From positions 65,881,134 to 65,945,133 of the forward strand of contig NC_077239.1 in the NCBI RefSeq assembly GCF_947179165.1: DNA of 64,000 nt, in the 5' to 3' direction. Numbering within the stretch: position 1 is the stretch's first letter; each line of letters begins with the position of its first letter. Below the pieces are notes generated by a model that saw only the letters and a list, made by a program, of their open reading frames with translations, did not search any database and was not told the DNA's origin. Origin of the DNA: Solanum dulcamara. Its lineage: Eukaryota > Streptophyta > Magnoliopsida > Solanales > Solanaceae. Shown here one piece after another: positions 24,031-36,084 of the stretch. Both the position numbers and the translations under genes were made by a program.

Positions 24031-24265
24031 ATAACCAAAGTTTCAGAATTCGAAATTGTCGAACGAAGCTCAAGATTTTTGGCAAAGGTGTCTTGTCAAG
24101 AATACCAGTTCGCGTTGGACTGCTGACATGCTTTTGAACTATTCTTTTCTACTAAATTCATCCAAAGTAGCCGACACTGCAAAGACAAGGAAGAAGCAAA
24201 GTGGTTGCATGTACCTTCTACACAAATCACTCTGGAATTCAAGCACGACAATCATAAATACGTGA
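24031..24265 (+). pseudogene. MAPKKK-type kinase C-terminal fragment
   Basis: From about 24031 the frame reads PKFQNSKLSNEAQDFWQRCL, then VKNTSSRWTADMLLNYSFLL. This is the last two helices of a protein kinase domain (kinase subdomain XI with its invariant Arg in SSRW), close to plant MAPKKK of the MEKK/NPK type (usually LSxEAxDFLxxCxxxxPxxRWTAxxLLxHPF). The ATP site, catalytic loop and activation segment are absent, and the usual LNHPF is NYSF. It is a truncated pseudogene that could not be an active kinase. Confidence 0.65.
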
Positions 24266-24554
24266 TTCAATTGCAGAATCTAAAGGAAGTAAAGAATGAA
24301 ACCTATGGAAGGCTATTGGGTAGTGACAATAGATCGATCCATAATAGAAAATTGATTTATATGTAAAAGAAGTGTGTGTGGGTGTGATCCCTCTTTAGGA
24401 TTTGTTTGGGGTACGTATGCAGCTTGTGACCAAGATGATCTCAGGTGCAGCCCTTTATTAGTTTAATAAAAAAATTGAATAGTTGATCAACATTCCTTAC
24501 AAAAAAAGGCGAGTTTTTATATAGTTGAGAGGCATCAGTTTCGCAACACATGCT

Positions 24555-25020
24555 TGTTGGGGGAGGAAGCACCACAACTAAAATTTGATATGACAATTAA
24601 TATGAAAATAAATTGGACACGAGAATTTTACGTGAAAACCCCTCTAATAGATAGAGGGGAAAACCACGGGGTAGAAGGATCTCACTATTAAAATATGGAG
24701 TACACTGCTCTCAAATACAAGGAGAAAACAACAATTAACACCTCTCTCTTGTAAAAGAAACAACTACTAAAGAGGACACTCAAGACTACAATATTTATCT
24801 TGGTGTATAACTTTCTTTGTATTCTTACTCTCTCTTTCTGGGATGAATTAAATGAGGGCAAGAGGCCCTCTATTTATAGGAAATAAAAAGGCATAAAAAA
24901 AAATTCTACGCGTTTTGCTGTCAATTTTTTCTACGCGTTTTGCTGGTTTGCTTTTTCAAAAGTTTGCTTTTGCTTTTGAAGATTTGACTTCTGCAAGCCA
25001 CCATTGTTGACTATATTTCA
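24555..25020 (-). repeat. 3' LTR of copia A (left end)
   Basis: 466 bp, pairs with 29206-29707. It is shorter mainly through indels in the T-rich part (around 24895-24960). Confidence 0.92.
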
Positions 25021-25093
25021 TTCTCCCACTTGAAGATTTAATTGAGAATTAATTAAGTCTTCACACCATCCTCTCTACCCAATTACTGCAATG

Positions 25094-26690
25094 TTACGTT
25101 TCTGCTAGGCCAATAGAAGATCGACACCGTATAAATTTGTTACTATTGAACGGCTTTGTAAACATATCTGCTAGGTTGTCATTAGTGTGAATTTTCTGAA
25201 TATCCACACTGTCTTCTTCCATCTTCTCACGAACAAAGTGATACTGAACTCGTATGTGCTTTGTCCTTGAATGAAATGCCGGATTCTTTGCAAGATGCAA
25301 AGCGCTCTGACTGTCAAAAAATAGAGCAACCTTCTCTTATTTGTGCCGGAGCTCCTCCAGTAACATCTGCATCCATATTGCCTCTTTGCTAGCTTGTTTC
25401 TACATATTCTACTTCCGTCGTAGATGTAGCCACGATAGATTGCAGTTTTAAAACCCAGCTTACAACTCCTCCAGCAAGAGTAAACACATAACCTGTGGTG
25501 GAATTGCTTTTATCAAGATCACCTGCATAATCTGAATCAACATAACCTTTAACATTAAAGTTTGATCATTCATAAAACATTGCAACATCTGAGGTACCCT
25601 TAATGTATCTTAGGATCCTCTTAACACTATTCCAATGCTCTCTACCAGGATTAGCCATGTATCGACTGATCACTCCCACTGCTTGTGCAATGTCAGGTCT
25701 TGTACATACGATGACGAACATTAAACTTCCCACTGTTAATGCATACGGTACTCGAGATATCTCCATCATCTCTTCTTCATTGCTAGGACTCATACTTGAG
25801 GATAACTTGAAATTAATAGGAAGTGGGGTAGAAATTGACTTACAGTCTTGCATCTTGAAGCGTTTCAAGATTTTCTTCAAGTAGTTCTTTTGAGAAAGCC
25901 AAATCTTCCTATTATTTCTGTCTCGGTGAATTTGCATTCCTAGAATCTTGTTTGCTGGTTCCAAGTCCTTCATTTCAAACTCCCTAGCCAACTGTGCCTT
26001 TAAATTTGTGAGATGATCTTTGTTGGGGCCTGCTACCAACATATCATCAACATACAACAGCAAAATAACAAAATCTTTATCACCAAATCTCTTGTAATAA
26101 ACACAGGGATTTGAACTATTTCTATTGTATCCAAGGCTTAAAATGAAGGAATCAAATCTCTTATACTAACATCTCGGCGCCTGTTTGAGACCATATAGAG
26201 ATTTGTTCAACCTACAAACCAAGTTCTCTTTTTTCTATTCTTCAAAACCTTCTGGTTGGAGCATGTAGATTTCTTCTTCAAGCTCTCCATGAAGAAATGC
26301 AGTTTTGACATCTAACTGCTCCAAGTACAATTAAATGTAGCACACATCGCCAAGACCACTCAAATTATTATGAGTCGAACCATTGGATAAAATATCTCAT
26401 TGAAGTCTATACCTTCTTTCTGAGCAAATCCTTTTACCACCAATCTTGCACGATACTTCTCCACTTGATCATTACCATTGCGTTTGATCTTGTAGACCCA
26501 TTTATTTCCAATGGCCTTCCTTCCTTGTGGTAATTGAACAAGATCCCATTTTTATTTTTATGAAGAGCTTCAATTTTTTCTTGCATTGCTGCCACCCACA
26601 AAGATGATTCTTGGGCTTTCATAGCCTCGTGAAAAGTTGAAGGCTCTCCATCTTCTGTTAGTAGACAGTATGCAATATTACTCTCCATAG
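25094..26690 (-). pseudogene. copia A RT and RNase H, broken
   Basis: Reading from 26690 down: RT N-terminal part (VAAMQEKIEALHKNKNG, 26688-26434), a frameshifted middle, then MLLYVDDMLVAGPNKDHLTN at 26063 with an intact YVDD catalytic site, through KRILRYIKGTSDVAMFYE at 25566. RNase H ends at 25300-25094 (HSRTKHIRVQYHFVREKMEE, then DMFTKPF). Breaks near 26430, 26170 and 25565 prevent a full polyprotein. Confidence 0.88.
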
Positions 26691-26943
26691 AATAATCTAA
26701 TTGTCAAGCTGGTTCTCTTCTTTCCCTAGTTGACCTTCAAACTTCTGGAGTTTTGATCTCAGCTTGCTCTTGTTCTTCGTGCTCTGGTGCTGCTTCAGAA
26801 AAAATTGAAACTTCTTCTATTTCTTCAACTTCAACTGTAGTAGTCTCTGATTTTTCTTTTAAAGTGCTACCTTATTTTGCTTGTATCTTGTTTTCAACAA
26901 ATACAACATCCCCGCTGATTACCACCTTGTGGGCTGTGGGATC

Positions 26944-27876
26944 CTACAAGCGATACCCTTTGACTCCATCAGCATACCTTAAGAAAATGCATTCCCTGGA
27001 TTTTGGATCCAACTTCGATTTTTCTTGGGTGTTGTACATAACATAAGCAGGACTTTCGAATATATGTAAGCGAGAATAATCAGCTGGTTTTCCTGTCCAT
27101 ATATCCATTGGCTTTTTAAGATCAATTGCGGTTGATGGTGACCGATTGATCACATAGCATACGGTTTTGACTGCTTCTGCCCAGAATGGTTTTTCCAACC
27201 CTGCAGTTGCCAACATAGCTCTTATCCGTTCCAATAAAGTTCTGTTCATCCGCTCTGCTACTCCATTTTGTTGTGGAGTATATGCCACCATGAACTGCCG
27301 TTTAATACCTTCTTGTTTATAGAAGTTATTAAATTCATCACTAGTATATTCTCCTCCATTATCTATCCTTAAACACTTAATCTTTTTCTCAGATTCAAGT
27401 TCCACCCGCACTTTGAACTCTTTGAAAACTGGAAAAACATCTGTCTTTCTTTTGATTGGATACACCCAAATTCTTCTAGAGTAATTGTCGATGAATGACA
27501 CAAAATATTTTGCTCCTCCTAGAGACTTCACAGGTGCTTGCCAGACATCAGAGTGGATCAGATCTAATATTTCCTTGCTTTTAGAAGAGGAACTGCTAAA
27601 CTTCAGTCTAATTTGCTAAATGGTAACACAATGCTCACAAAAGGGTAGTGAAACCTTTTTGAGCCCCGGAAGAAGCTTTTGCTCAACAAGAATCTTCAAA
27701 CCTCGTTCCGACATATAGTCAAGTTTACGATGCCATATCATCGTTGATTCTTCAAATGAACTTGTTGATATGGTTGATGCTTCTCCTTCTTGGTGTATTT
27801 CACCTTTAAGCACATATAGGTTTGCAACAAGTTTTTCTGCTTTCATCACTACAAGCGCTCCTTTTGATATTTTCAT
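26944..27876 (-). pseudogene. copia A GAG-pre-integrase and integrase
   Basis: 27876-27616 holds the GAG-pre-integrase HHCC zinc region (TMIWHRKLDYMSERGL, then PFCEHCVTI). 27531-26944 is an open integrase core: YFVSFIDNYSRRIWVYPIKR with the first catalytic Asp, [15 protein letters not shown] with the second, and GVAERMNRTLLERIRAM with the Glu, so the D,D-35-E triad is present. The C-terminal GKPADYSRLHIFESP and KLDPKSRECIFL follow. The frame to the upstream domain is broken by a stop near 27615. Confidence 0.9.
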
Positions 27877-27918
27877 GACTCCACCATGAGTCTTATATGA
27901 ACATCCATTATCATCTAA

Positions 27919-29012
27919 TTATCCCAAAGACAATAGATTCTTCCACAAGTCCTTTACATGTCGTACCTCCTGGATGGTGCATATCATACAATCATACATT
28001 TTTATTTTGATGGAACCAATACTAATAAAATCCAAAGCATGATCATCTCCCATGAACACAGACCCTCCTGAGATAAGATTATATTGATGGAACCATTCTC
28101 TCCGGAAAATCATGTGCTATGTTGCTCCTGTGTTCATGATCTAGACATCAGTGAAACGTTTTCTGCCTTTATTATTTGATATTGCTTCACTACATAAAAT
28201 TTCGCCATCATCCGAGGTACATGCAACATTCCCTTGAGTATTTGATGGCTTAGGGTGTTCACTCTTCTTTTTGAACCGACAATCTTTCTTGAAGTGTCCT
28301 TTCTTGCCACAATTGTAGCACTTGATATTCTTCTTACTTCTTAATTGAGACCTGCCATAAGTGTGACTCTCACTGGGGCTAGGTTCCGTTGGTCTTCCTC
28401 TCACCATCATCAAAGCTTCAACTTGCTGTGAACTTGCTTGTCTATCTTCTTTATTTTTGCACCGATTTTCTTCTTCCAAGACAGCGACTGTAATTTCATC
28501 AAAAACTAGACTGTCTGTATTGTTCATCCGGTTGATGATGAGTTGATCATACGAGTCACGCAGACTTTGAAGTAGAAGCTCCGCACGTTCAGTCCCTTCT
28601 ATTTTGCAACCTATTGTTGTAAGTTGCGAAAATAAAGTATTCAAAGTATTGATGTGTTCAGTAACTTACATGGACTCTGTTATTCGAAGAGCATACAATA
28701 TTCTTTTTAAGAAGATTTTATTATGCAAAGACTTGGCCTTTTACAACCCCGTAAGAGTATCACATATTTCCTTTGTCGTCCGCTTTTTAGCCATACTAGA
28801 CTACACTTGATCAGCCAGTGCCAAGTGTAGATTAGCAACTGCATTGCTATCTATATCATTTCACTTGCTGTCATCAGTAAAGTCTGTGGGCCTACCTTCA
28901 ATTGCACCTAAGCAATTATCTTTTTTCAATATCGCTCTTATTTTTATTTTCCACAATGAGAAATTAGTCTCATTGAATTTCTCAACGTCAAACTTTGTTG
29001 TACGCGACATTG
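27919..29012 (-). pseudogene. copia A gag and protease, broken
   Basis: Gag begins near 29012 with TKFDVEKFNETNFSLWKIKI. 28644-28141 continues MNTLFSQLTTIGCKIEGTER to the CCHC zinc knuckle CYNCGKKGHFKKDC (about 28325-28284). The protease region follows at 28113-27919, but the usual W-x-x-D-S/T-G catalytic motif is broken by stops near 28140-28120. Stops also fall in gag near 28800 and 28670. Confidence 0.85.
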
Positions 29013-29205
29013 TTATTTGTTTCACACCCTTCTAGATTGTTTATGAATATTTTTGCTAACAATCGTGACAAATTGTATCGTCACCAAAATTTACTATTCA
29101 TATAAATAGTACTATTCATCGAATTTTACTATTCACGAAAATTTACTATTCACAAATAGTACCTTCGCATAAAATAGATAGAATAAATGAGGGCTCTGAT
29201 ACCAG

Positions 29206-29707
29206 TGTTGGGGGGAGGGAGCACCACAACTAAAGTTTAATATGACAATTAATATGCAAATAAATTGGACACGAGAATTTTATGTGGAAATCCCTCTAAC
29301 AAATAGAGAGGAAAAACCACGGGGTATAAGGATCTCACTATTAAAATATGGAGTACACTGCTCTCAAATACAAGGAGAACAATAATTAATACTTCTTTCT
29401 TGTAAAAGGAATAACTACTAAAGAGAACACTCAAGACTACAATATTTATCTTGGTGTATAACTTTCTTTGTATTCTTACTCTCTCTTTATGGGATGAATA
29501 CTCTTTCTTTCTAAGATGAATTAAATGAGGGAAAAAGGCCCTCTATTTATAGGAAATAAAACGCGTAAAAAACATTCTACGCGTTTTGTTGTCAATTTTT
29601 TCTACGGGTTTTGCTGGTTTGCTTTTTCAAAGGTTTGCTTTTTCAAAAGTTTGTTTTTGCTTTTGAAGATTTGACTTCTGTAAGCCACCATTGTTGACTA
29701 TCTTTCA
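29206..29707 (-). repeat. 5' LTR of copia A (right end)
   Basis: 502 bp, TGTTGGGGGGAGGGAGCACC to GTTGACTATCTTTCA. It is the partner of 24555-25020. On the minus strand it carries a CCTATAAATAGAGGGCC-type TATA region (about 29540). Confidence 0.92.
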
Positions 29708-29712
29708 ATGCT

Positions 29713-30240
29713 TTAGTAAATAATCTCTGTTGCAGATTCATGATTATTACTTTTAATTTCAGAATTATCTTTCTGTGATTTGAAAGATAAATAAAATATG
29801 AAAAAAGTTGATGAGAGAAGAAGTTGCATGACCACTTGAATTGCATATCAAAGTTTCAGAATGTCTAACGCATATAATTTGTCAACTTCATTAGCAGTAA
29901 AAGCCAGAGAGACATTATATATGATCAAGAGCTTCTTTGATTATCTCTAGTAAATGAGAGAGTACTTTTAGTGTCCTGTGGAAAGGTTGGCACCAAATTT
30001 CATATCAGGTAAAATTTTGTCTTTGCCACCAAAAAGACATTGTGACAAAAGTCCAAGAAAGAACAAATAATACCTCATTCAAGTTTCTGATTCTTACAAG
30101 ATATTTGTACAAGACAAACGTAGAGAGATAATGGGTGCAGAAGCCAAGCGAGAATTTTTAGTTTATGGGTTTTGTATCACAAATTGGTTTTATTTATTGG
30201 GTTCTGGATTAATTATTTATATAGATTAAATTATTTTTTA
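29713..30240. other. Spacer between copia A and SINE
   Basis: No gene identified. On the minus strand near 30050-29980 an open stretch reads LGLLSQCLFGGKDKILPDMK then FGAN, which looks like coding DNA, but I could not assign a family or splice sites. Confidence 0.35.
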
Positions 30241-30260
30241 TATACAAATATAAAGTTTGA

Positions 30261-30439
30261 AGTGGAGCCTTGGCGTAACTGGTAAAGTTGTTGCCATGTG
30301 ACCAGGAGTTCACGAGTTCAAACCTTGGAAACAACCTCTGGCAAAAATACAAGATATGGCTGCATACAATAGACCCTTGTGGTCGGGCCCTTTCTCGGAC
30401 CCTGCGCATAATGGGAGCTTAAGTGCACCGGGCTGTCCT
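30261..30439 (+). mobile_element. SINE, full length, with about 20-bp TSD
   Basis: 179 bp beginning AGTGGAGCCTTGGCGTAACT. A-box-like TGGCGTAACTGG is at 30271-30282 and B-box-like GAGTTCAAACC at 30314-30324: an internal RNA polymerase III promoter of tRNA origin. It ends GCACCGGGCTGTCCTT. It is flanked by direct repeats TATACAAATATAAAGTTTGA (30241-30260 and 30440-30459, identical). The body (CGGGCCCTTTCTCGGACCC) resembles Solanaceae SolS SINEs. It encodes no protein and depends on LINE machinery. Confidence 0.93.
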
Positions 30440-30477
30440 TATACAAATATAAAGTTTGAGGCAAAGTTAGTGGATTC

Positions 30478-30748
30478 TGTTGAGAATGATAATAGCAGTA
30501 CAAAATTAGATCCATGAAATAGCTCTTAATATGTGTTCCTAATTACAGTTATAACTTTGTAACTACCTTTCCAGTTTTTAGTTAGTAGTTAGGATTAATA
30601 GTGAGTCAGGATTTTGTTAGTTATTTCAACTATATATAGGACTTCCACATTGTAATTCAGCTATGAAGTGAATAAAAAATATTTAACTACTTCTCTAAAT
30701 CTATGGTTTCTTGCTTTATCTTCTTCTTCTAATTCTCATAAATCTACA
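30478..30748 (+). repeat. 5' LTR of copia #5
   Basis: 271 bp from TGTTGAGAATGATAATAGCA to AATCTACA. It matches 43869-43911 joined to about 47423-47694 (TTCCTAATTACAGTTATAAC, CAACTATATATAGGACTT). The TATA box is in CTATATATAGG (about 30632). Confidence 0.9.
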
Positions 30749-30856
30749 TGGTATCAGAGCTTCTCTCAATTGGTATTACTAGTTGAGCAATTCGATCAAA
30801 TTCCACTATGATTGATAGTAAGCTGATAGTATTCTAAAGAAATATTGAAGATTCAA

Positions 30857-31389
30857 GAATGTCAACCAGCACAAATACTTTGAAAGGCCAGAATACATAA
30901 TCAAGAACTGGAATTCCATGAATTGACTACAATCATCCTCTTTTCCTTCATTCATCTGATGTAAGTGGTGCTCAAATTATCTCTTTCCAATTAACGAGTG
31001 CAGAAAATTATTTTGTCTGGTATAGGTCGATGAAGATAGTATTGTTAGGAAGGAATAAATTTGTATGGTCGATGGAACATGTTTTGGAAGATCTAGCTAA
31101 AAGATATAATAAGATAGATGGGTCAAAAACTTTCAACTTGCATAAAGAAATAGCCACTATAACTCAAGAAACTAGTTCTGAATCTGTGTACTTCTCAAAA
31201 CTAAAAGGATTGTGGGAATAATTTGAGGCTATGATGCCTGCCCCATCTTGTGAATGTGATCAAGTTCAGAGAGTGTGTGGTACATCTATAAAAACTCAAG
31301 GTATTTCAGTTTTTGATAGGGTTAAATGACTCCTACTTACAAGCAAGGTCTCAAATTTTGTTGATGAGTCCACTTCCAAGTGTCAATTA
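30857..31389 (+). pseudogene. copia #5 gag, first part
   Basis: From the ATG near 30857 (MSTSTNTLKGQN) the frame meets early stops. 31030-31221 reads MKIVLLGRNKFVWSMEHVLE then KRYNKIDGSKTFNLHKEI, the UBN2/retrotransposon gag region. Copia B interrupts gag at 31390, and it continues at 36553. Confidence 0.75.
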
Positions 31390-31887
31390 TGCTGAGGGAG
31401 GAAACACTACAACTAAAGTTTGATATGATAATAAATAATGAAAATATATTGGATACAAGAATTTTATGTGAAAACCCATCAAACAAATATAGAGAAAAAA
31501 TCACGGGGTAGAAGGATCTTACTATGATAATATGGAGTACATTGCTCTCAAATACAAGGAGAAAACAACAATTAACACTTTTCTCTTGTAAAAGGAACAA
31601 CTCACTAAAGAGGACACTCAAGACTACAATATTTATCTTGGTGTATAACTTTCTTTGTGTTCTTACTTTTTTGGATTGTATTTTTTTTGGATAATCTAAA
31701 TCAAGGCAAGAGACCCTCTATTTATAGGAAACTAGAAACGCGTAAAATCTATGTATTGCACCTCCCTTTTTGACTAAGCGTTCAAAAAAATATTTTGTTC
31801 CCTTTTTGACTACGTGTTCAAAATGCATTCTGTTCCCTTTTTATCTACACATTCAAAATGCGTTTTGTAGTATTTGACTATCTTGCA
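31390..31887 (-). repeat. 3' LTR of copia B (left end)
   Basis: 498 bp, ends TTTGACTATCTTGCA. It is the partner of 36085-36547. Both contain a run of GACTA(C)GCGTTCAAA-type repeats (31773-31862, 36462-36515). Confidence 0.9.
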
Positions 31888-31987
31888 CTCTCCCACTTGA
31901 AGATTTAATTGAGAATCAATTAAGTCTTCACATCATCCTTTCTACCCAATTACTGCAATGTTATATTTCTGTCAGGCCAACAGAAGA

Positions 31988-33314
31988 TCAACACCATATA
32001 AACTTGTTACTATTGATCGACTTCGTAAACATATCTACTAGGTTGTCATTAGTGTGAATTTTCTGAATATCCACACTGCCTTCTTTCACCTTCTCACGAA
32101 CAAAGTGACACTGAACTCGTATATGCTTTGTCTTTGAATGAAATGTTGGATTCTTTGCAAGATGCAAAGCGCTCTGACTTTCACAAAACAGAGCAACTTT
32201 CTCTTGTTTGTGCCTGAGCTCCTCCAGTAACATCTACATCCATGTTGCCTTTTTACTAGCTTGTGTAGCTACTACATATTCTGCTTTCATCATAGATATA
32301 GCCACGATAGATTACAGTTTTAAAACCCAGCTTACAGCTCCTTTAGCAAGGTAAACACATAACCTGTGGTGGAATTGCTTTTATCAAGATGACTTGCATA
32401 ATCTGAATCAACATAACCTTTAATAGTAAAGTCTGATCCTCCATAACATATTGCAACATCTGAGATGCCCTTGACATATATCAAGATCCTCTTAATAGTA
32501 TTTCAATGCTCTCTACTACGATTATCCATATATCGACTAACCACTCCCACTGCTTGTGCAATGTCAGGTCTTGTACATACTATGACAAACATTAAACTTC
32601 CCACTGCTGATGCATACGGTACTCGAGACATCTCCATCATCTCTTCTTCATTGCTAGGACTCATACTTGAGGATAACTTGAAATTAATGGGAAGTGAGGT
32701 AGAAATTGACTTACAGTCTTGCATCTTGAAGCGTCTCAAGATTTTCTTCAAGTAGTTCTTTTGAGAAAGCCAAATCTTCCTATTATTTCTGTCTCAGTGA
32801 ATTTGCATTCCTAGAATCTTGTTTGCTGGTTCCAAGTCCTTCATTTCAAACTCCCTAGCCAACTGTAGCTTTAAATTTGTGAGATGATCTTTGTTGGGGC
32901 CTGCTACCAACATATCATCAACATACAACAGCAAAATAACAAAATCTTTATCACCAAATCTCTTATAATAAACACAAGGATTTGAACTATGTCTATTATA
33001 TCCAAGGCTTATAATGAAGGAATCAAATCTCTTATACCAACATTTCGGTGCCTGTTTGAGACCATATAGAGATTTATTCAACCTACAAACCAAGTTCTCT
33101 TTTTCCTGTTCTTCAAAACCTTCTATTGGAGCATGTAAATTTCTTCTTCAAGCTCTCCATGAATAAATGCAGTTTTGACATCTAACTGCTCCAAGTACAA
33201 GTCAAATGTAGCACACATCATCATGACCACTCGAATTATTGTGAGTCGAACCACTAGAGAAAATATCTCATTGAAGTCTATACATTCTTTCTGAGCAAAT
33301 CCTTTTACCACCAA
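31988..33314 (-). pseudogene. copia B RT and RNase H, broken
   Basis: 33314-33123 reads MVVKGFAQKECIDFNEIFSL and [19 protein letters not shown]. 33093-32794 reads SLYGLKQAPKCWYKRFDSFI then LLLYVDDMLVAGPN, an intact YVDD. The next part, 32751-32503, is in another frame (ILRRFKMQDCKSISTSLP, then IVCTRPDIAQAVGVVSRYM). RNase H is at 32233-31988 (FHSKTKHIRVQCHFVREKVK). Frameshifts near 33120, 32790 and 32500 break the frame. Confidence 0.88.
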
Positions 33315-33672
33315 TCTTGCACGATACTTCTCTACTTGATCATTACCATTGCGTTTGATCTGGTAAACCCATGTCCTTCCTTCCTTGTGGTAATTGAAAA
33401 AAATCCCATGTTTTATTTTTATGAAGATCTTTAATTTCTTATCGCATTGCTTCTATCCACAGAGATGATTCTTGGCCTTTCATAGCCTCGTGAAAAGTTA
33501 AAGGCTCTCTATCCTTTGTTAATAGATAGTATGCAATATTGCCCTCCATAGAATAATCTAAGTGCCAAGCTGGTTCTTTTCTCTCCCTAGTTGACCGTCG
33601 AACTTGTGGAGTTTTGATCTCAGCTTACTCTTATTCTTCATGCTATGGTGCTGCCTCAGAAGAAACTGGAGC

Positions 33673-34640
33673 TTATTCTATTTCTTCAACTTCAACTATA
33701 GTAGTCTTTGATATTTCTTTCCAAGTGCTACCTTTTTTTGCTTGTATTTTGTTTTCAATAAATACAACATTCCTACTGATTAACACCTTGCGGGTAGTGG
33801 GATCCCACAAGCGACACCTCTTGACTCCATCAGCATACCCTAAGAAAATACATTTCCTGGATTTCGGATCCAACTTTGATTTTTCTTTGTTGTTGTGCAT
33901 AACATAAGTAGGACTTCCAATATATGTAAGCGAGAATAATCAGCTGATTTTCCTTTCCACATCTCCATTGGCGTTTTCAGATCAATTGCGGTTGATGGTG
34001 ATCGATTGATCACATAATAGGCATTTTTGACTGCTTCTGCCCAGAATGGGTTTTCCAATCCCGTAGTTGCCAACATAGCTCTTGTCCATTCCAACAAAGT
34101 TCTATTCATCCATTCTGCTACTCCATTTTGTTGTAGTGTATATGCCACTATGAACTGCCTTTTATCACCTTCTTATTTACAGAAGTTATCAAATTCATCA
34201 CCAGTGTATTCTCCTCCATTATCTATCCTCAAACACTTGATCTTTTTCTCAGATTCAAGTTCCACCCGCACTTTGAACTCTTTGAAAATCAGAAAAACAT
34301 CTACCTTTCTTTTGATTAGATGCACCCAACTCCTCTTGGAGTAATTGTTGATGAATGAAACAAAATATTTTGCTCCTCCTAGGGACTTCACCGGTGCTTT
34401 CCAGACATTAAAATGGACCAGATCTAATATTTCCTTGTTTTTAATAGAGGAACTGCTAAACTTCAGTGTATGTTGTTTACCGGTAACACAATGCTCACAA
34501 AAGGATAGTGAAACCTTTTTGAACCCTGAAAGAAGCTTTTGCTAAGATAGAATCTTCAAACCTCATTCCGACATATGGCCAAGTTTACGATGCCACGTCA
34601 TTGTTGATTCTTTAAATGAACTTGTTGACGCGGTTGATGC
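33673..34640 (-). pseudogene. copia B integrase, broken
   Basis: 34391-34173 opens as MKSLGGAKYFVSFINNYSKR, where the first catalytic position is Asn (INNY) in place of the usual Asp. CLRIDNGGEYTGDEFDNFC retains the second Asp. A stop at about 34172 separates it from 34148-33840 (QQNGVAEWMNRTLLEWTRAM, with the Glu). 33900-33673 carries the C-terminal KLDPKSRKCIFLGYADGVKR region. Loss of the first Asp and the breaks make it inactive. Confidence 0.85.
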
Positions 34641-35885
34641 TTTTGCTTCTTGGTGTGTTTCACCTTTAAGCACATATAGATTTACAGCAAGTTTTTCTGT
34701 TTTTATCACTACAAGTGCTCCTTTTGATATTTTCATGACTCCACCATGAGTCTTATATGAACATTTATTATCATCTAATTGTCCCAAAGACAATAAATTC
34801 TTTCTCAAGTCTTTTATATATCGTACCTCCTGGATGGTGTGTACCGTTCTATCATACATCTTTATTTTGATGAACCCAATTCCAATAACATCCAAAGCAT
34901 GATCATCTCCCATGAACACAGACCCTCCTGAGATAGGATTATATTGATGGAACCATTCTCTCCGAGAAGTCATGTGCCATGTTGCTCTTGTGTCCATGAT
35001 CCAAACATCAGTGAAACATTTTCTGCCTCCATTATTTGATATTACTTCACTACATAAAATATTTCCATCATCTGAGGTACTTGCAACATTCCCTTGAGCA
35101 TTTGATAACTTAGGATGTTCACTCTTCTTCTTGAACCAACAATCTTTTTTAAAGTGCCCTTTCTTACCACAGTTGTAACAGTTGATATTCTTCTTACTTC
35201 TTGATTGAGATGTACCATGATTGTGACCCCCACTGGGGACACGTTCCGTTGGTCTTTCTCTCACCATCATCAAAGCTTCAGTTTGCTGCAAACTTGCTAG
35301 TCTGTCTTCCTTATTTTTGTGCCGATTTTCTTCTTCTAAGACAGCGACTGTAATTTTATCGAAAACTAGACTATCCGTATTGTTTGTCAGGTTGATGATG
35401 AGTTGATCATACGAGTCAGGCAGACTTTGAAGTAGAAGCTTCGCACATTCAGTCCCCTTTATTTTGCAACCCATTGTTGTAAGTTGCGAAAATAGAGTAT
35501 TCAAAGTATTGATGTGTTCAGTAACCGACATGGACTCTGTTATTCGAAGAGTATACAATCTTCTTTTTAAGAAGATTTTATTATGCAAAGACTTGGCCTC
35601 ATACAATCCCGTAAGAGTATCTCATATTTCCTTTGCCGTCCGTTTTTCAGCCACACTAGACAACACTTGATCAGCTAGTGCCAAGTGTAGATCAGCAACT
35701 GCGTTGCTGTCTATATCATTCCACTTGCTATCATCAGTAAAGTCTGTGGGCCTACCTTCAATTGCAGCTAAGCAATTGTCTTTTCTCAATATCGCTTTTA
35801 TTTTCATTTTCCACAATGAGAAATTAGTCTCATTGAATTTCTCAACGTCAAACTTTGTTATACTCGACAATGTCATTTGCTTCAC
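34563..35885 (-). pseudogene. copia B gag-protease, mostly open (347-codon frame)
   Basis: Gag starts at 35885 (MKQMTLSSITKFDVEKFNET) and meets a stop near 35622. It then runs open for 347 codons (35606-34563). Visible in order are LHNKIFLKRRLYTLRITESM (gag), the zinc knuckle CYNCGKKGHFKKDC (about 35180-35140), protease region VWIMDTRATWHMTSRREWFH (the active-site triplet D-S/T-G reads D-T-R, so inactive), and GAG-pre-integrase TMTWHRKLGHMSE. One stop in gag and the protease change are the only defects seen in this half. Confidence 0.88.
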
Positions 35886-36084
35886 ACCCTTGTAAAATTA
35901 TTTCTGAATATTTTTGCGAACAATCGTGACAAACTGTACCATCACTGAAATTTACTATTCATGTAAATAGTACTATTCACGTGAATAGTACTTTTCACCA
36001 AATTTTATTATTCATAAAAATTTACTATTTACAGATAGTACCTTCGCAAAAAATAGATAGAATAACTGAGGGCTCTGATACCAC

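Larger units (their letters stand above)
24555..29707 (-). mobile_element. Ty1-copia element A (5.15 kb), full-length structure
   Basis: Perfect 5-bp TSD ATGCT (24550-24554 and 29708-29712). Plus-strand left LTR 24555-25020 and right LTR 29206-29707, each TGTTGGGGG...TTTCA. The element reads on the minus strand, so the right LTR is the 5' LTR. PBS (CTGGTATCAGAGC on minus) abuts it at about 29193-29205, and a purine tract (CTTCAAGTGGGAGAA) abuts the left LTR. Domain order: gag, protease, integrase, RT, RNase H. Protein style (CYNCGKKGHFKKDC knuckle, PMDIWTGKPADYS) resembles the Tork/Tnt1 group. Stops make it defective. Confidence 0.94.

Noticed and set aside
30261..30330. tRNA gene
   Set aside because: A and B boxes are present but the segment does not fold as a cloverleaf with an acceptor stem; it is the promoter head of a SINE.
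34027..34344. Plus-strand 105-codon open frame
   Set aside because: It is the complement of the copia B integrase frame.
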